This document shows, piece by piece, positions 39,103 to 47,602 of a DNA stretch of 64,000 nucleotides. The notes below the pieces were generated by a model. That model had not been told where the DNA came from. It did not search any database and was given only the letters and a program-made list of their open reading frames with translations. The position numbers and the translations under genes are program-made. The DNA comes from a bacterium (GTDB lineage: Bacteria; Patescibacteriota; Saccharimonadia; Saccharimonadales; Saccharimonadaceae): the NCBI GenBank assembly GCA_030530825.1, contig JAUMUF010000001.1:448757-512756 (forward strand), in the 5' to 3' direction. Each line of letters starts with the position of its first letter. Within the stretch, counting starts at the first letter, position 1.

Positions 39103-39170
39103 GATAAAATTATTTTTAACTATAGATAAATTTTATTTTGCCTATTGATAAAAATATTTTCAACTATAGC
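39103..39170. repeat. Tandem 22-bp A/T-rich repeat, about three copies
   Basis: Units beginning CTATAGATAAAATT, CTATAGATAAATTT and CTATTGATAAAAAT follow each other at exact 22-bp spacing, then a partial CTATAG. The repeat runs into the murB stop codon. It could bind a protein, or be a remnant of slippage next to the terminator. Confidence 0.7.
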
Positions 39171-40210
39171 TCGAGTGGCTCTTGCTCAATTTCGAAACCA
39201 AATTTATCTCGTACCGCCTGCTTAATCTCAGCCCGCGCCAAGTCGAGATCGCTATAACTCTGCGCGGAAATATTGGTCAAAATCAGCGCGTTTTTATCGT
39301 GCGGGCGCATTCCGTGGAGTATTTTACCCCTTAGCCCCGCCCTATCAATCAGCCAGCCCGTCGGTATTTTACATTTATTTTGTTCATAAAAAATCGGCGC
39401 GTCGGGATGTTTAATTTTGAATTTCTCCGCCTCCTTACGAGAAAGTTCAACATTCTTAAAAAAACTCCCCGCACTTGGAATGTCGCTCGGGTCGGGCAGT
39501 TTTTCGCTCCGGAGATATATCACCGCGCGCATAATATCATTGGGCGTGAGATTTTGGCGAGGGATATTTTTCTGCTTAAAATATTCTTCAACAGAAATAT
39601 AAAGATTTTCAGGCGGAGTAAAATGCTTATTAAATTTAAGCCTAACAGTGGTGATGAAATATTTGCCAGCCTTTTCTTCCCTAAAAATACTACTGCGGTA
39701 ACCCAGCCGACACGCCTCGCGAGAAAAAGTCTCAATCTCGCCAGTTTCAAGATTAACCGCGTCCAATCCCTCAAAAATATCGACAGTTTCTTGACCATAA
39801 GCACCAACATTCTGAACAGCCAGCGCCCCAACTGTGCCCGGAATCATCACCATAGACTCACAACCGCTCAGATTTTCTTTTTCAATGATCTGGCGACAAA
39901 GTTTATCCCAGTTTTCACCTGCGCCAACAGAGAAAATCACCGATTCTTCATCTTCAAAAATCTTCTCTACGCCCAGAATCTCATTCTTAATCACCAGCCC
40001 ATTAAAGCCCGCATCGCGGACAATCAAGTTGCTACCACCCCCAAGTATAAAAATCGGCAGACTGTTTTGATCGGCGAAATTGATCGCGGAACGGATCTGC
40101 TCTATACTATTACATCTGGTAAAATATCTAGCATTCCCGCCAAGTCTCATAGTTGTAAGACTAGCAAGATTAATGTTTTGCTCAATTAGGAGAGATTCAA
40201 ATTCTATCAT
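39164..40210 (-). CDS. murB: UDP-N-acetylenolpyruvoylglucosamine reductase
   Basis: MurB reduces the enolpyruvyl product of MurA to UDP-MurNAc using NADPH and FAD. The FAD site I-L-G-G-G-S-N-L-I-V-R-D, the T-V-G-A-L-A-V-Q-N-V-G-A-Y-G-Q-E segment and catalytic Ser in S-A-G-S-F-F-K-N are visible. The C-terminal H-P-D-A-P-I-F domain contains the catalytic Glu region. The 348 residues fit the longer, type I layout. The ATG at 40210 lies seven bases after TATAAT on minus, so it is leaderless. The HTH-MurA gene lies about 4.6 kb away. Confidence 0.94.
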   Translation of the reverse strand: MIEFESLLIEQNINLASLTTMRLGGNARYFTRCNSIEQIRSAINFADQNSLPIFILGGGSNLIVRDAGFNGLVIKNEILGVEKIFEDEESVIFSVGAGENWDKLCRQIIEKENLSGCESMVMIPGTVGALAVQNVGAYGQETVDIFEGLDAVNLETGEIETFSREACRLGYRSSIFREEKAGKYFITTVRLKFNKHFTPPENLYISVEEYFKQKNIPRQNLTPNDIMRAVIYLRSEKLPDPSDIPSAGSFFKNVELSRKEAEKFKIKHPDAPIFYEQNKCKIPTGWLIDRAGLRGKILHGMRPHDKNALILTNISAQSYSDLDLARAEIKQAVRDKFGFEIEQEPLEL

Positions 40211-40294
40211 ATTTTAGATTATATCATATATGGTATAATTGACGCAAGCATTTAGGCACAAAAGAAAACGCACCTGCCTGAGATGCGCTTTCTA

Positions 40295-40371
40295 TGGTAC
40301 GCCCGGCAAGATTCGAACTTACAACCGCTTGGTTCGAAGCCAAGTACTCTATCCAGTTGAGCTACGGGCGC
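40295..40371 (-). tRNA. tRNA-Arg (UCG), CCA encoded
   Basis: Acceptor GCGCCCG pairs with CGGGCGT (G1-U72 wobble). The anticodon loop CTTCGAA contains UCG, which reads CGA directly. CCA is encoded. Confidence 0.93.
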
Positions 40372-40411
40372 GTATGTTTATATTTTATCATATCGAGAGC
40401 ACAATTTCAAG

Positions 40412-41911
40412 TTATTTTTTGGATAATTTATAGATAGAGAGGTTTTCAAAGTAGGGTAAATTTTCTTGCTTTTGTTCAATAAACCTGTCCAAGAAATCAG
40501 GTTTTTTATCTTTATTCATTACAGCCAAGATGTCAGGCGTCTTAAAAATATCCGCACCAATAATTCGTCTTTCGAAGTTATTGATTGGAGCGTATCCACC
40601 ACCGTAACTTCTTGCGTCTGGCGTAAAAATCCTAAAATCACAGCGCGAATCATTATATAATTCCAACTCCATAAATAGATAGATATCATCCATCACTACT
40701 GTATTTTTACCACAAATTGAAGCAATTTTGTCCATATTTTCCCGCGCATTAGATAGACGATAGTTCTGGAAATTAAAGTTACCAACGCGCCAAAGATTAA
40801 AGTTTCCGACAATCACAACCACAAGAATAGACACAACAATGACTAAACTTCGTCTTTTATTACTCAAAAGAAGTATTTTTGCTATACAAATCGCCAACAC
40901 CAGATACGCCAAAATCACAAATTGAGACATATATCGCTCCACAAAAAACGGCTTTTTGAGCCAAATCGGCTGAGAAAGGACTATCGTAATCAAGAAAGGC
41001 ACAAATGCCGAATGGAAAAGTATTTTGCTTTCAGAGAAATATTTTTTATTTTGAAGCACTAGCCATATCACTAAAGGTAAGCCTACAAGGGCAAAAATTG
41101 GCGCCACCGCCCCTACTGGCTGATAAAAGAACAAAAAATTAAACATATTTTCTATCTGAGAGAAGCCAATGTAATCACCGATACCCGAAGATGCGGAGTT
41201 TTTCAATTGAAAAATAAAACTTTGTAGCCAGGGAAGCCATAAAACAACCGCCAATACATATGACTTGAACCAATTTTCTTGCCAGATTTTGTAATTCTTC
41301 TGACTCAAATTCTTGCTGATTAAAATCAAAAAATGCGATAAAAATACGATCGCTAAAGTATAAAGCGTCCACATACCAGTAGCAACCAAGATGGCGTAGA
41401 TAATCCATAATTTTTTAGATTTGGGAGTTTTTTGAGCCAAAAATAACGCATAAGTCGAAGCAACCGTGATCAAACTCGCAAGCGAGTACATCCTAATCTC
41501 GAATGAATATCTCAGCAAAAAAGGAGAAAATGCCACAACAGCGCCTGATATTATAGCCATTTTCCGCCCAAAAATACTCTGCGTAAACTTCATCGCCACA
41601 AAAATCGAAAGAATGAAGAAAATCACACTTAAAATCCTAAGTCCAAAAAAGTTCCACCCAACAAGATTTCCCCATAAATTCAAAATCAAGTAGTAAAACG
41701 GCGGATGAGCGTCAACAGAGGTAAGGCTAACCGTTTCCGAAAAACTTTTACCTTTAGTTATCCAGATGGAATAACTTTCATCAAACCAAACTTGCTGGCG
41801 CGATGCCAAAATCAACGCCCAAACAGACGCAAAAATTAAGATTGCCGCAACTAAAATTTTGTATTTTTTCTCTTTTGAGATTTTATCCCAAAAATTTCGA
41901 GCACTCTTCAT
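40412..41911 (-). CDS. GT39-type membrane glycosyltransferase (PMT/ArnT-like)
   Basis: The 499-residue protein has about ten to twelve membrane helices and an N-terminal loop with W-F-D-E-S-Y-S-I-W, then D-A-H-P-P-F-Y-Y. These are the acidic residues and DxHPPxYY pattern typical of GT39/ArnT-like enzymes that use polyprenyl-phosphate sugars to glycosylate proteins or lipids outside the cell. I take the ATG at 41911 (M-K-S-A-R-N), seven bases after TATAAT on minus; the in-frame start at 41947 is upstream of that box. The acceptor is unknown; nearby surface proteins are possible targets. Confidence 0.85.
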   Translation of the reverse strand: MKSARNFWDKISKEKKYKILVAAILIFASVWALILASRQQVWFDESYSIWITKGKSFSETVSLTSVDAHPPFYYLILNLWGNLVGWNFFGLRILSVIFFILSIFVAMKFTQSIFGRKMAIISGAVVAFSPFLLRYSFEIRMYSLASLITVASTYALFLAQKTPKSKKLWIIYAILVATGMWTLYTLAIVFLSHFLILISKNLSQKNYKIWQENWFKSYVLAVVLWLPWLQSFIFQLKNSASSGIGDYIGFSQIENMFNFLFFYQPVGAVAPIFALVGLPLVIWLVLQNKKYFSESKILFHSAFVPFLITIVLSQPIWLKKPFFVERYMSQFVILAYLVLAICIAKILLLSNKRRSLVIVVSILVVVIVGNFNLWRVGNFNFQNYRLSNARENMDKIASICGKNTVVMDDIYLFMELELYNDSRCDFRIFTPDARSYGGGYAPINNFERRIIGADIFKTPDILAVMNKDKKPDFLDRFIEQKQENLPYFENLSIYKLSKK

Positions 41912-41956
41912 AAGCATAATTATATCACCTCGAAGATCATTTAACAATGCTTCGCG

Positions 41957-43225
41957 CTACCTATCACTCGGCAGCGGAAATTGTAGCGCAAAGGCTTCGA
42001 CCTCTTTTTTCAATTCCACCAATTTTTCTTCATCATTTCGAAATTCGATGGCAAGTTTCATCCACTCGGCAATTTGCGACATATGCTCAGCGCGAAGTCC
42101 ACGAGAAGTGATGGCAGGAGTGCCGAGGCGGATTCCGCTCGGCGCAAACATCGAAAGCGTATCATTAGGGATCGAATTAGCGTTGAGCGTCAGGCCAATT
42201 TTGTCCATCGCAATCTCAGCCGTTTTGCCATCAATGCCAAAACTTCCGTAAATATCAGCAAGGATCAAATGATTCTCGGTTCCGTTGGTTATAAGTTTAA
42301 AGCCCCGCCTCTTCAACTGCTCAGCAAGTTCTTTGGAATTTTCTAAAATTTGCTTAGCGTATTCTCGAAATTCAGGTTGAAGCGCTTCAAAAAACGCCAC
42401 CGCCTTAGCCGCAATTGAGTGCATTTGCGGACCACCCTGCGTACCAGGAAAGACGCTGCGGTCGATGAGGGTCGGGATATTTTCGAGCGTTTTTTCTGGC
42501 GCACGAAGTGGATTCGAAACTGTTCCGCGCGACAAAATCAGCCCGCCGCGAGGCCCGCGAAGAGTTTTGTGCGTGGTTGTCGTGATGACGTGAAAGCCGT
42601 AGTCGAAAGGATTTTCGCTCACGCCCGCCGCGATGAGTCCTGCAATGTGCGCCATGTCGGCCATCAGGAGCGAGCCGTGTTTTTGGCCAATCTCAGCAAT
42701 TCGTGCGTAGTCAATTTTGCCAGGATAAGCAGAAAATCCCACCAGAATAATTTTGGGCTTATGCTTGTCGGCCAACTTTTCAATCTGAGCGTAGTCAATT
42801 TCACCATTTTCATCCAAACCGTAACGAATAAAGTTGTAGATTTTGCCACTTCTAGTCACAGGCGAGCCGTGAGTTAAGTGACCGCCTTGCGCAAGATCCA
42901 TGCCGAGAACGGTGTCGCCAACTTCGAGCCAAGCGTTATACACAGCCTCATTGGCGTTAGCGCCAGAGTGCGGCTGAACATTGGCGTGATCTGCGTTAAA
43001 AAGTTGCTTAGCTCGCTCGATCGCCAAAGTCTCCACGATATCGGTATTTTCTTGCCCTCCATAATAGCGCTTACCGGGGTAGCCTTCAGAATATTTATTA
43101 GTAAAAACCGACCCAAGCGCATCGAGAACTTGGCGCGAGACATAATTCTCGCTCGGGATCAACTCCAACCCTTCGCGCTGGCGAGTTTCTTCAGATTTAA
43201 TCGCGTTAAAAATTTTTTCGTCCAT
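41957..43225 (-). CDS. glyA: Serine hydroxymethyltransferase
   Basis: GlyA converts serine and THF to glycine and methylene-THF. The PLP lysine is in T-T-T-T-H-K-T-L-R-G-P-R-G-G. S-E-N-Y-V-S at the N-terminus, M-D-L-A-Q-G-G-H-L-T-H-G and the R-L-G-T-P-A segment are intact. The length of 422 residues is normal. I use the ATG at 43225 with AAGGAG upstream (11-nt spacing) rather than the in-frame TTG at 43234. The GT39 gene follows on the same strand with its own -10. Confidence 0.97.
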   Translation of the reverse strand: MDEKIFNAIKSEETRQREGLELIPSENYVSRQVLDALGSVFTNKYSEGYPGKRYYGGQENTDIVETLAIERAKQLFNADHANVQPHSGANANEAVYNAWLEVGDTVLGMDLAQGGHLTHGSPVTRSGKIYNFIRYGLDENGEIDYAQIEKLADKHKPKIILVGFSAYPGKIDYARIAEIGQKHGSLLMADMAHIAGLIAAGVSENPFDYGFHVITTTTHKTLRGPRGGLILSRGTVSNPLRAPEKTLENIPTLIDRSVFPGTQGGPQMHSIAAKAVAFFEALQPEFREYAKQILENSKELAEQLKRRGFKLITNGTENHLILADIYGSFGIDGKTAEIAMDKIGLTLNANSIPNDTLSMFAPSGIRLGTPAITSRGLRAEHMSQIAEWMKLAIEFRNDEEKLVELKKEVEAFALQFPLPSDR

Positions 43226-43327
43226 AAATAACAATCTCCTTAATTTTAACTTTATTTTCGAATAATTTTTACGCTACAACATTATGCCATTATACAACAA
43301 AATCCACAAAAAATCTATAAATCAAAA

Positions 43328-44650
43328 TTAAGCTTTATTTTTTAATAAATACACTACGTGAAAGAGAAGTACTACGCCAGTTATGGCGAGAGCGATTGCA
43401 GAAATAGTCCCTCTATCCTTAGTAAAACCGGTATTTGGGGCTTTAACTTCTTCTATCGTAAGCTCAGTGCCAGAAGGATAAGCCTCAACTTCGATCTTAG
43501 TATTGGTGTCACCACTATCTTCAACCAGCTTTTCGTTTATTTTAGAAATAAAATCAGCCGTATTTCCTGAAATAGAAACATTTGCAGAGACAGTTTTGGA
43601 TAGAATCTCCTTTCCGCCTTTCTTTATCTTGAGAATATATTCAACCTGTGGCAATTTACCGCTATTTTCGATAAAGTATTTTTTACCAGCGTCGGACAAC
43701 CCTATATTTATGCCTCTAAGGCTAGAAACTATCTTCGGCGAAGCCTGTTCAGCAACAATGAATGATATTTTAGATTCATCAAGGTTTTTTAGCTTTGGCA
43801 AATAAGCATCTTGCGCGCCACTAATAATTAAGCCGTGGCGATTAACTGGAGTGCTCTCATCATAAACAAAGTTTGATAATTCTCGGGTCTTATCCGACTG
43901 TTTGATGAATTTAAGAGGAGAATTGTCAGGCAAAGATACCTCAATCTCACCATCTTCACCAAGTATTTCCTGAAGCCTAACACCGATAGTAAGAAGTATT
44001 TCATTCCTATTCAAATCAAACCTAGTAGTAGAATGCGTTAAATCAGTAGTATATTTGGTTTTGCTCCACGCAGCAACATCATAGCTCTTGGATGCAACCT
44101 CCACATCATTAACTCTAACCCACGCCCTAGTTGTATACTGCTTATTAGCTATGGAAAGCTGTACTGTTCTCTTGGTATTAGTTAAATTAAAAACTATACT
44201 ATGAAAACTCTTGGCAACATCATTAAAAGTAACTGTATACTTATATCTATAGTTGTCCTCAGGCCTCAAGTCAGACACGTCTACAGTCTTGCCGTCCTGG
44301 TACTTTCTACTCCCAGCAATGATATTATCATTATCTTTTTGGAGACGACCAACAACCTTACCTTCCATAACAATATCTTGACTTGCCATTTCCGGCAGAG
44401 CATGCGTCTCAAAGGTAAAATAATCATCCGGAAAAACCTCATCGTCAATCTCAAACTTTAGATTAAATTTAGATATTGGCGGATTCACTCCAGTTGGAGC
44501 GGTAGAATTGGGATTATCATGAATCTGTATCTCTACATTTGTTTTTACATCAGAAATCTGTGCGGCATAAGTACGCCTATCCGCGCCAACCATAACGCCA
44601 CCAAGTGCGGCCAAAACTGCAATAATCGATAAAATTTTTACTCTTCTCAT
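43328..44650 (-). CDS. Secreted surface protein with APNTG-like C-terminal anchor (440 aa)
   Basis: The signal peptide (residues 1-30, ending T-Y-A-A) leads into an external region of about 370 residues with beta-rich, Asn/Asp/Lys-containing sequence and no cysteine. I recognise no domain. The C-terminus has A-P-N-T-G at 404-408, a hydrophobic helix and K-N-K-A, which looks like a sortase signal with Ala instead of Leu. The ATG at 44650 (M-R-R-V-K) is 13 bases after TATAAT on minus; the longer ORF from 44734 has no signal peptide start and is rejected. It diverges from the HTH-MurA gene. Confidence 0.7.
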   Translation of the reverse strand: MRRVKILSIIAVLAALGGVMVGADRRTYAAQISDVKTNVEIQIHDNPNSTAPTGVNPPISKFNLKFEIDDEVFPDDYFTFETHALPEMASQDIVMEGKVVGRLQKDNDNIIAGSRKYQDGKTVDVSDLRPEDNYRYKYTVTFNDVAKSFHSIVFNLTNTKRTVQLSIANKQYTTRAWVRVNDVEVASKSYDVAAWSKTKYTTDLTHSTTRFDLNRNEILLTIGVRLQEILGEDGEIEVSLPDNSPLKFIKQSDKTRELSNFVYDESTPVNRHGLIISGAQDAYLPKLKNLDESKISFIVAEQASPKIVSSLRGINIGLSDAGKKYFIENSGKLPQVEYILKIKKGGKEILSKTVSANVSISGNTADFISKINEKLVEDSGDTNTKIEVEAYPSGTELTIEEVKAPNTGFTKDRGTISAIALAITGVVLLFHVVYLLKNKA

Positions 44651-44795
44651 AATTGTTAAGCTTATTATATCATAATGCCTTCCAGAATGAAAGCCTGAAT
44701 TTATTCCAATTCTAGATATAGCAACCAACAGCACAACTATAACAAGCTCTTATTTCTATATAATAAAGTCCTTGCGCTAAATATATCAAATATGA

Positions 44796-44801
44796 TATAA
44801 T
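44796..44801 (+). promoter_or_regulatory. -10 box of leaderless murA
   Basis: TATAAT (44796-44801) ends six bases before the ATG at 44808. No Shine-Dalgarno is present. Confidence 0.65.
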
Positions 44802-44807
44802 CACATT

Positions 44808-46337
44808 ATGAAAAACGAGCAAGCCTATTTAGAGAAAATCGGAAACTTAATTCAAGAAACGCGTGCGCATCGCGGACTAACACAGACAGAATTGGCGGAA
44901 AAAGTCGGCACTTCGCAAAGCGCAATCAACCGTATCGAAAGTGGCAAGCAAAATATCACGCTAGAAATGCTAGCGCGTATATCAGAAGAACTTTCAAGCG
45001 AGATCGTATCTGTTAATTCACAAAAAAAGACCAACTTTCGTGTCCGTGGCGGGAGAGAATTGAGCGGAGAAATCACCGTCAACACAAGCAAAAACGCAGC
45101 CGTCGGACTGCTCTGTGCAAGCCTTCTCAACAAAGGAAAAACGACTCTAAGACGCGTAGCAAGAATCGAAGAGGTCAACCGTATCATCGAAGTCTTGAAC
45201 TCAATCGGCGTCAAAACTCGCTGGCTCAACGAGCAAAACGATCTAGAAATTATACCACCAAGTGAATTGAACTTCGAAAATATGGACATTGCTGCGGCTA
45301 AAAAAACCCGCTCGATCCTGATGTTCTTAGGGCCGCTTCTTCATCAGTATTCGCACTTCAAAATTCCATTTTCTGGCGGATGCAATCTTGGCGCACGTAC
45401 AGTTGAGCCGCATCTTTCTGGACTAAGATTCTTTGGCTGTAGCGTTGAGTCGATGAGTGATTTTTATGAAGTTAAAAATTCCCTCCAAAAAGTAAAAGAT
45501 GCAATTCTTCTCACTGAGCGTGGCGACACTACTACTGAAAATGTGATTATGGCGGCAGCTCTGAGTGGTCAAACTATCACCATTCGCAACGCCAGCCCCA
45601 ATTATATGGTGCAGGATTTGTGCTTCTTCCTTGAAAAATTAGGTGTTAAAATTGAGGGTATCGGCACGACAATTCTCACCATTCATGGACTCGACAAAAT
45701 TGAAAAAGATGTTGAATACTTCGTTAGCGAAGATCCAATCGAAGCGGTAACCTTTGTGGCGGTGGCGCTGGTGACCAATTCTGAGATAACGATTAGGCGT
45801 GCGCCAGCAGAATTTACAGAACTTGAACTCGCCATTCTCAAAAATATGGGTGCCGAATTTGAAATTTCGCCAGAATATTTTTCTCGAAACGGCAAAACCC
45901 GCCTCTTCGATATTGTTGTAAAAAAATCAACACTTCACGCACCAAAAGACAAACTTCACTCACTGCCCTTCCCAGGTGTGAATATGGACAATTTGCCATT
46001 TCTTGGGCTCATCGCAACAGTAGCGGAAGGCAGAACACTTCTTCACGACTGGAGTTATGAGAATCGCGCGATTTACTTCACCGAACTCTCAAAATTAAAC
46101 GCCCAGATAGAAATGGTTGATCCGCATCGCGTCTATATCTCTGGCCCAACCCGCTGGAAGCCAGCCGATGTCGTGGCGCCACCCGCACTTCGCCCGAGCG
46201 TGGTCGTTTTGATCGCAATGCTCGCCGCCGAAGGTACTTCAATCCTGAGAGATGTCTACAACATCAATCGTGGCTACGAAGATTTTGCTCAAAGGCTCAA
46301 CTCTCTCGGCGCCCAGATAGAAACTATCACTATTTAA
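44808..46337 (+). CDS. murA: UDP-GlcNAc enolpyruvyl transferase fused to an N-terminal HTH domain
   Basis: MurA starts peptidoglycan synthesis by adding enolpyruvate to UDP-GlcNAc. Residues 8-66 form an XRE-type helix-turn-helix (G-L-T-Q-T-E-L-A-E-K-V-G-T-S-Q-S-A-I). The MurA part starts at about residue 77 with catalytic Lys95 (T-S-K-N-A), Cys192 (S-G-G-C-N-L-G-A-R), Arg197 and the C-terminal D-V-V-A-P-P-A-L-R and N-I-N-R-G-Y-E segments. The catalytic residues are present, so it is probably an active enzyme that can also bind DNA. The 509 residues exceed the usual 420 by the HTH. It is leaderless and ends in a terminator. Confidence 0.93.
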   Translation: MKNEQAYLEKIGNLIQETRAHRGLTQTELAEKVGTSQSAINRIESGKQNITLEMLARISEELSSEIVSVNSQKKTNFRVRGGRELSGEITVNTSKNAAVGLLCASLLNKGKTTLRRVARIEEVNRIIEVLNSIGVKTRWLNEQNDLEIIPPSELNFENMDIAAAKKTRSILMFLGPLLHQYSHFKIPFSGGCNLGARTVEPHLSGLRFFGCSVESMSDFYEVKNSLQKVKDAILLTERGDTTTENVIMAAALSGQTITIRNASPNYMVQDLCFFLEKLGVKIEGIGTTILTIHGLDKIEKDVEYFVSEDPIEAVTFVAVALVTNSEITIRRAPAEFTELELAILKNMGAEFEISPEYFSRNGKTRLFDIVVKKSTLHAPKDKLHSLPFPGVNMDNLPFLGLIATVAEGRTLLHDWSYENRAIYFTELSKLNAQIEMVDPHRVYISGPTRWKPADVVAPPALRPSVVVLIAMLAAEGTSILRDVYNINRGYEDFAQRLNSLGAQIETITI

Positions 46338-46343
46338 AAATCT

Positions 46344-46370
46344 CCGCTCGAACTCTCGGGCGGTTTTTAA
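46344..46370 (+). terminator. murA terminator
   Basis: CCGCTCGA (46344-46351) pairs with TCGGGCGG (46356-46363), one wobble, then TTTTTAA. Confidence 0.75.
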
Positions 46371-46390
46371 TAAGTTTCAGAGACAAACAA

Positions 46391-46420
46391 AAACCGCGCT
46401 CGAAACTTCGAAACGCGGCT
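46391..46420 (-). terminator. tRNA-His terminator
   Basis: On minus, CCGCGTTTCGAAGTTTCGA contains CCGCG pairing with CGCGG and inner TTTCGA/TCGA; TTTTTG follows. Confidence 0.7.
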
Positions 46421-46431
46421 TATTTTCAACT

Positions 46432-46509
46432 TGGGGCGAATGATGGGGTTCGAACCCACGGCCTCCGGAGCCACAATCCAGCGCTCTAACCAGCTGAGCT
46501 ACATCCGCC
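46432..46509 (-). tRNA. tRNA-His (GUG), CCA encoded
   Basis: Acceptor GCGGATG pairs with CATTCGC, with an extra G-1 opposite C73 as expected for tRNA-His. The anticodon loop ATTGTGG contains GUG. CCA is encoded. Confidence 0.95.
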
Positions 46510-46570
46510 AAGCCTTTTAATTTTAACATAAAATTTTGATTATTTCAAGACAAGTTTGCGGTGATTTTAT

Positions 46571-47092
46571 CTAAAACTTCGGTTTAACGTTAAAAAATCT
46601 GCTCGAAGTTGCTGGCGCGCTAGAAGCACCATTTCCGCCAACATGAAATCCTGCCATCCCAGACTGGGTGACGCCAGAAAAATCTTTCTTTTCACTACGG
46701 CGCATAGCAACTCGGGTGGAATTCTCAACCTGCCAAGGTTTAAGTGAAGAACTCCGACGATTACCAGTGCCAACACCATCCTCTCGACTGCCCGCAATTC
46801 TTCTATTACTTTCTGAATTTTCTTCTCTAATTTGCCGATTGTCCAAAATCCGCTTACGAGTAGACTCAACACTTTGAAGAACGGCACCGCGACGAGTCAT
46901 ATCATTCCGCCCCAATATTGACTGGGAGTATTGCCCCACGCGAGAATTTCGATAATCCACACTCTGCCGCTGGGCAAAAGTCCGACCACCACCACTCGCA
47001 CCAAAACTTGCTCCATTTTGCGTTTTGGCATATCCGCTAGTATGTGCGACATCTTCCAACTTAGCCCGCGTGATATAAGAGTTCATTTTCAT
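46571..47092 (-). CDS. Unknown Arg/Ser/Gly-rich soluble protein (173 aa)
   Basis: I do not recognise this protein. It is basic and rich in Arg, Ser, Gly, Asn and Gln, with no membrane segment and no cysteine, so largely disordered. It contains several S-V-R/D-Y-type short motifs and ends S-R-F-F-N-V-K-P-K-F. The ATG at 47092 lies six bases after TAAAAT on minus, the leaderless pattern seen elsewhere, which supports it as a real gene. It could be a nucleic-acid-binding or scaffold protein; this is speculative. Confidence 0.55.
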   Translation of the reverse strand: MKMNSYITRAKLEDVAHTSGYAKTQNGASFGASGGGRTFAQRQSVDYRNSRVGQYSQSILGRNDMTRRGAVLQSVESTRKRILDNRQIREENSESNRRIAGSREDGVGTGNRRSSSLKPWQVENSTRVAMRRSEKKDFSGVTQSGMAGFHVGGNGASSAPATSSRFFNVKPKF

Positions 47093-47181
47093 AATAAAAT
47101 TTTACCATAAGCAGTGGTTTTTAGCAAATTTCAAGCAAAAACTATTGAAATTCAAAATCCAATTTGCTATAATTGTAATAT

Positions 47182-47256
47182 GCGGGCGTCGTATAACGGC
47201 TAATATACCTGCCTTCCAAGCAAGTGATGAGAGTTCGATTCTCTCCGCCCGCACCA
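47182..47256 (+). tRNA. tRNA-Gly (UCC), CCA encoded
   Basis: Acceptor GCGGGCG pairs with CGCCCGC. The anticodon loop CTTCCAA contains UCC. TATAAT at 47168-47173 lies nine bases upstream, and CCA is encoded. A hairpin terminator follows at 47280. Confidence 0.95.
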
Positions 47257-47279
47257 TTTGATCTTTTTTGTTTTAGTGA

Positions 47280-47312
47280 AAACTCTCGAATTTCGGGAGT
47301 TTTTGCTTTTTT
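47280..47312 (+). terminator. tRNA-Gly terminator
   Basis: AAACTCTCGAA pairs with TTCGGGAGTTT (one wobble), then TTGCTTTTTT. Confidence 0.75.
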
Positions 47313-47359
47313 GAAAAATTTGAATTTTGAAAAATTTTGTGCTAAAATGGTAGTGGTCA

Positions 47360-47436
47360 GCCCCCGTAGCTCAGTGGATTAGAGTAAGAGGTTTCTACCC
47401 TCCTGGCCGTAGGTTCGAATCCTACCGGGGGTACCA
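47360..47436 (+). tRNA. tRNA-Arg (UCU), CCA encoded
   Basis: Acceptor GCCCCCG pairs with CGGGGGT. The anticodon loop TTTCTAC contains UCU. It has its own TGCTAAAAT box 11 bases upstream. CCA is encoded. Confidence 0.93.
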
Positions 47437-47484
47437 AATTTTACACTTGATTTTTACTAAATTTTGCGGTAAAATATCAATATT

Positions 47485-47561
47485 GGGCCAGTAGCTCAGC
47501 TGGTTAGAGCACCTGCCTCTTAAGCAGGGTGTCGAGGGTTCGAGCCCCTCCTGGCCCTCCA
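47485..47561 (+). tRNA. tRNA-Lys (CUU), CCA encoded
   Basis: Acceptor GGGCCAG pairs with CTGGCCC. The anticodon loop CTCTTAA contains CUU. Upstream TAAAAT acts as -10. CCA is encoded. Confidence 0.94.
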
Positions 47562-47566
47562 AAATA

Positions 47567-47602
47567 AAAGTCCAACTTTTCTGCAGAGTTGGATTTTTAT
47601 TT
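47567..47602. terminator. Convergent terminator of tRNA-Lys and the MATE-like gene
   Basis: TCCAACT (47571-47577) pairs with AGTTGGA (47587-47593), then TTTTTATTTT. Confidence 0.8.
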
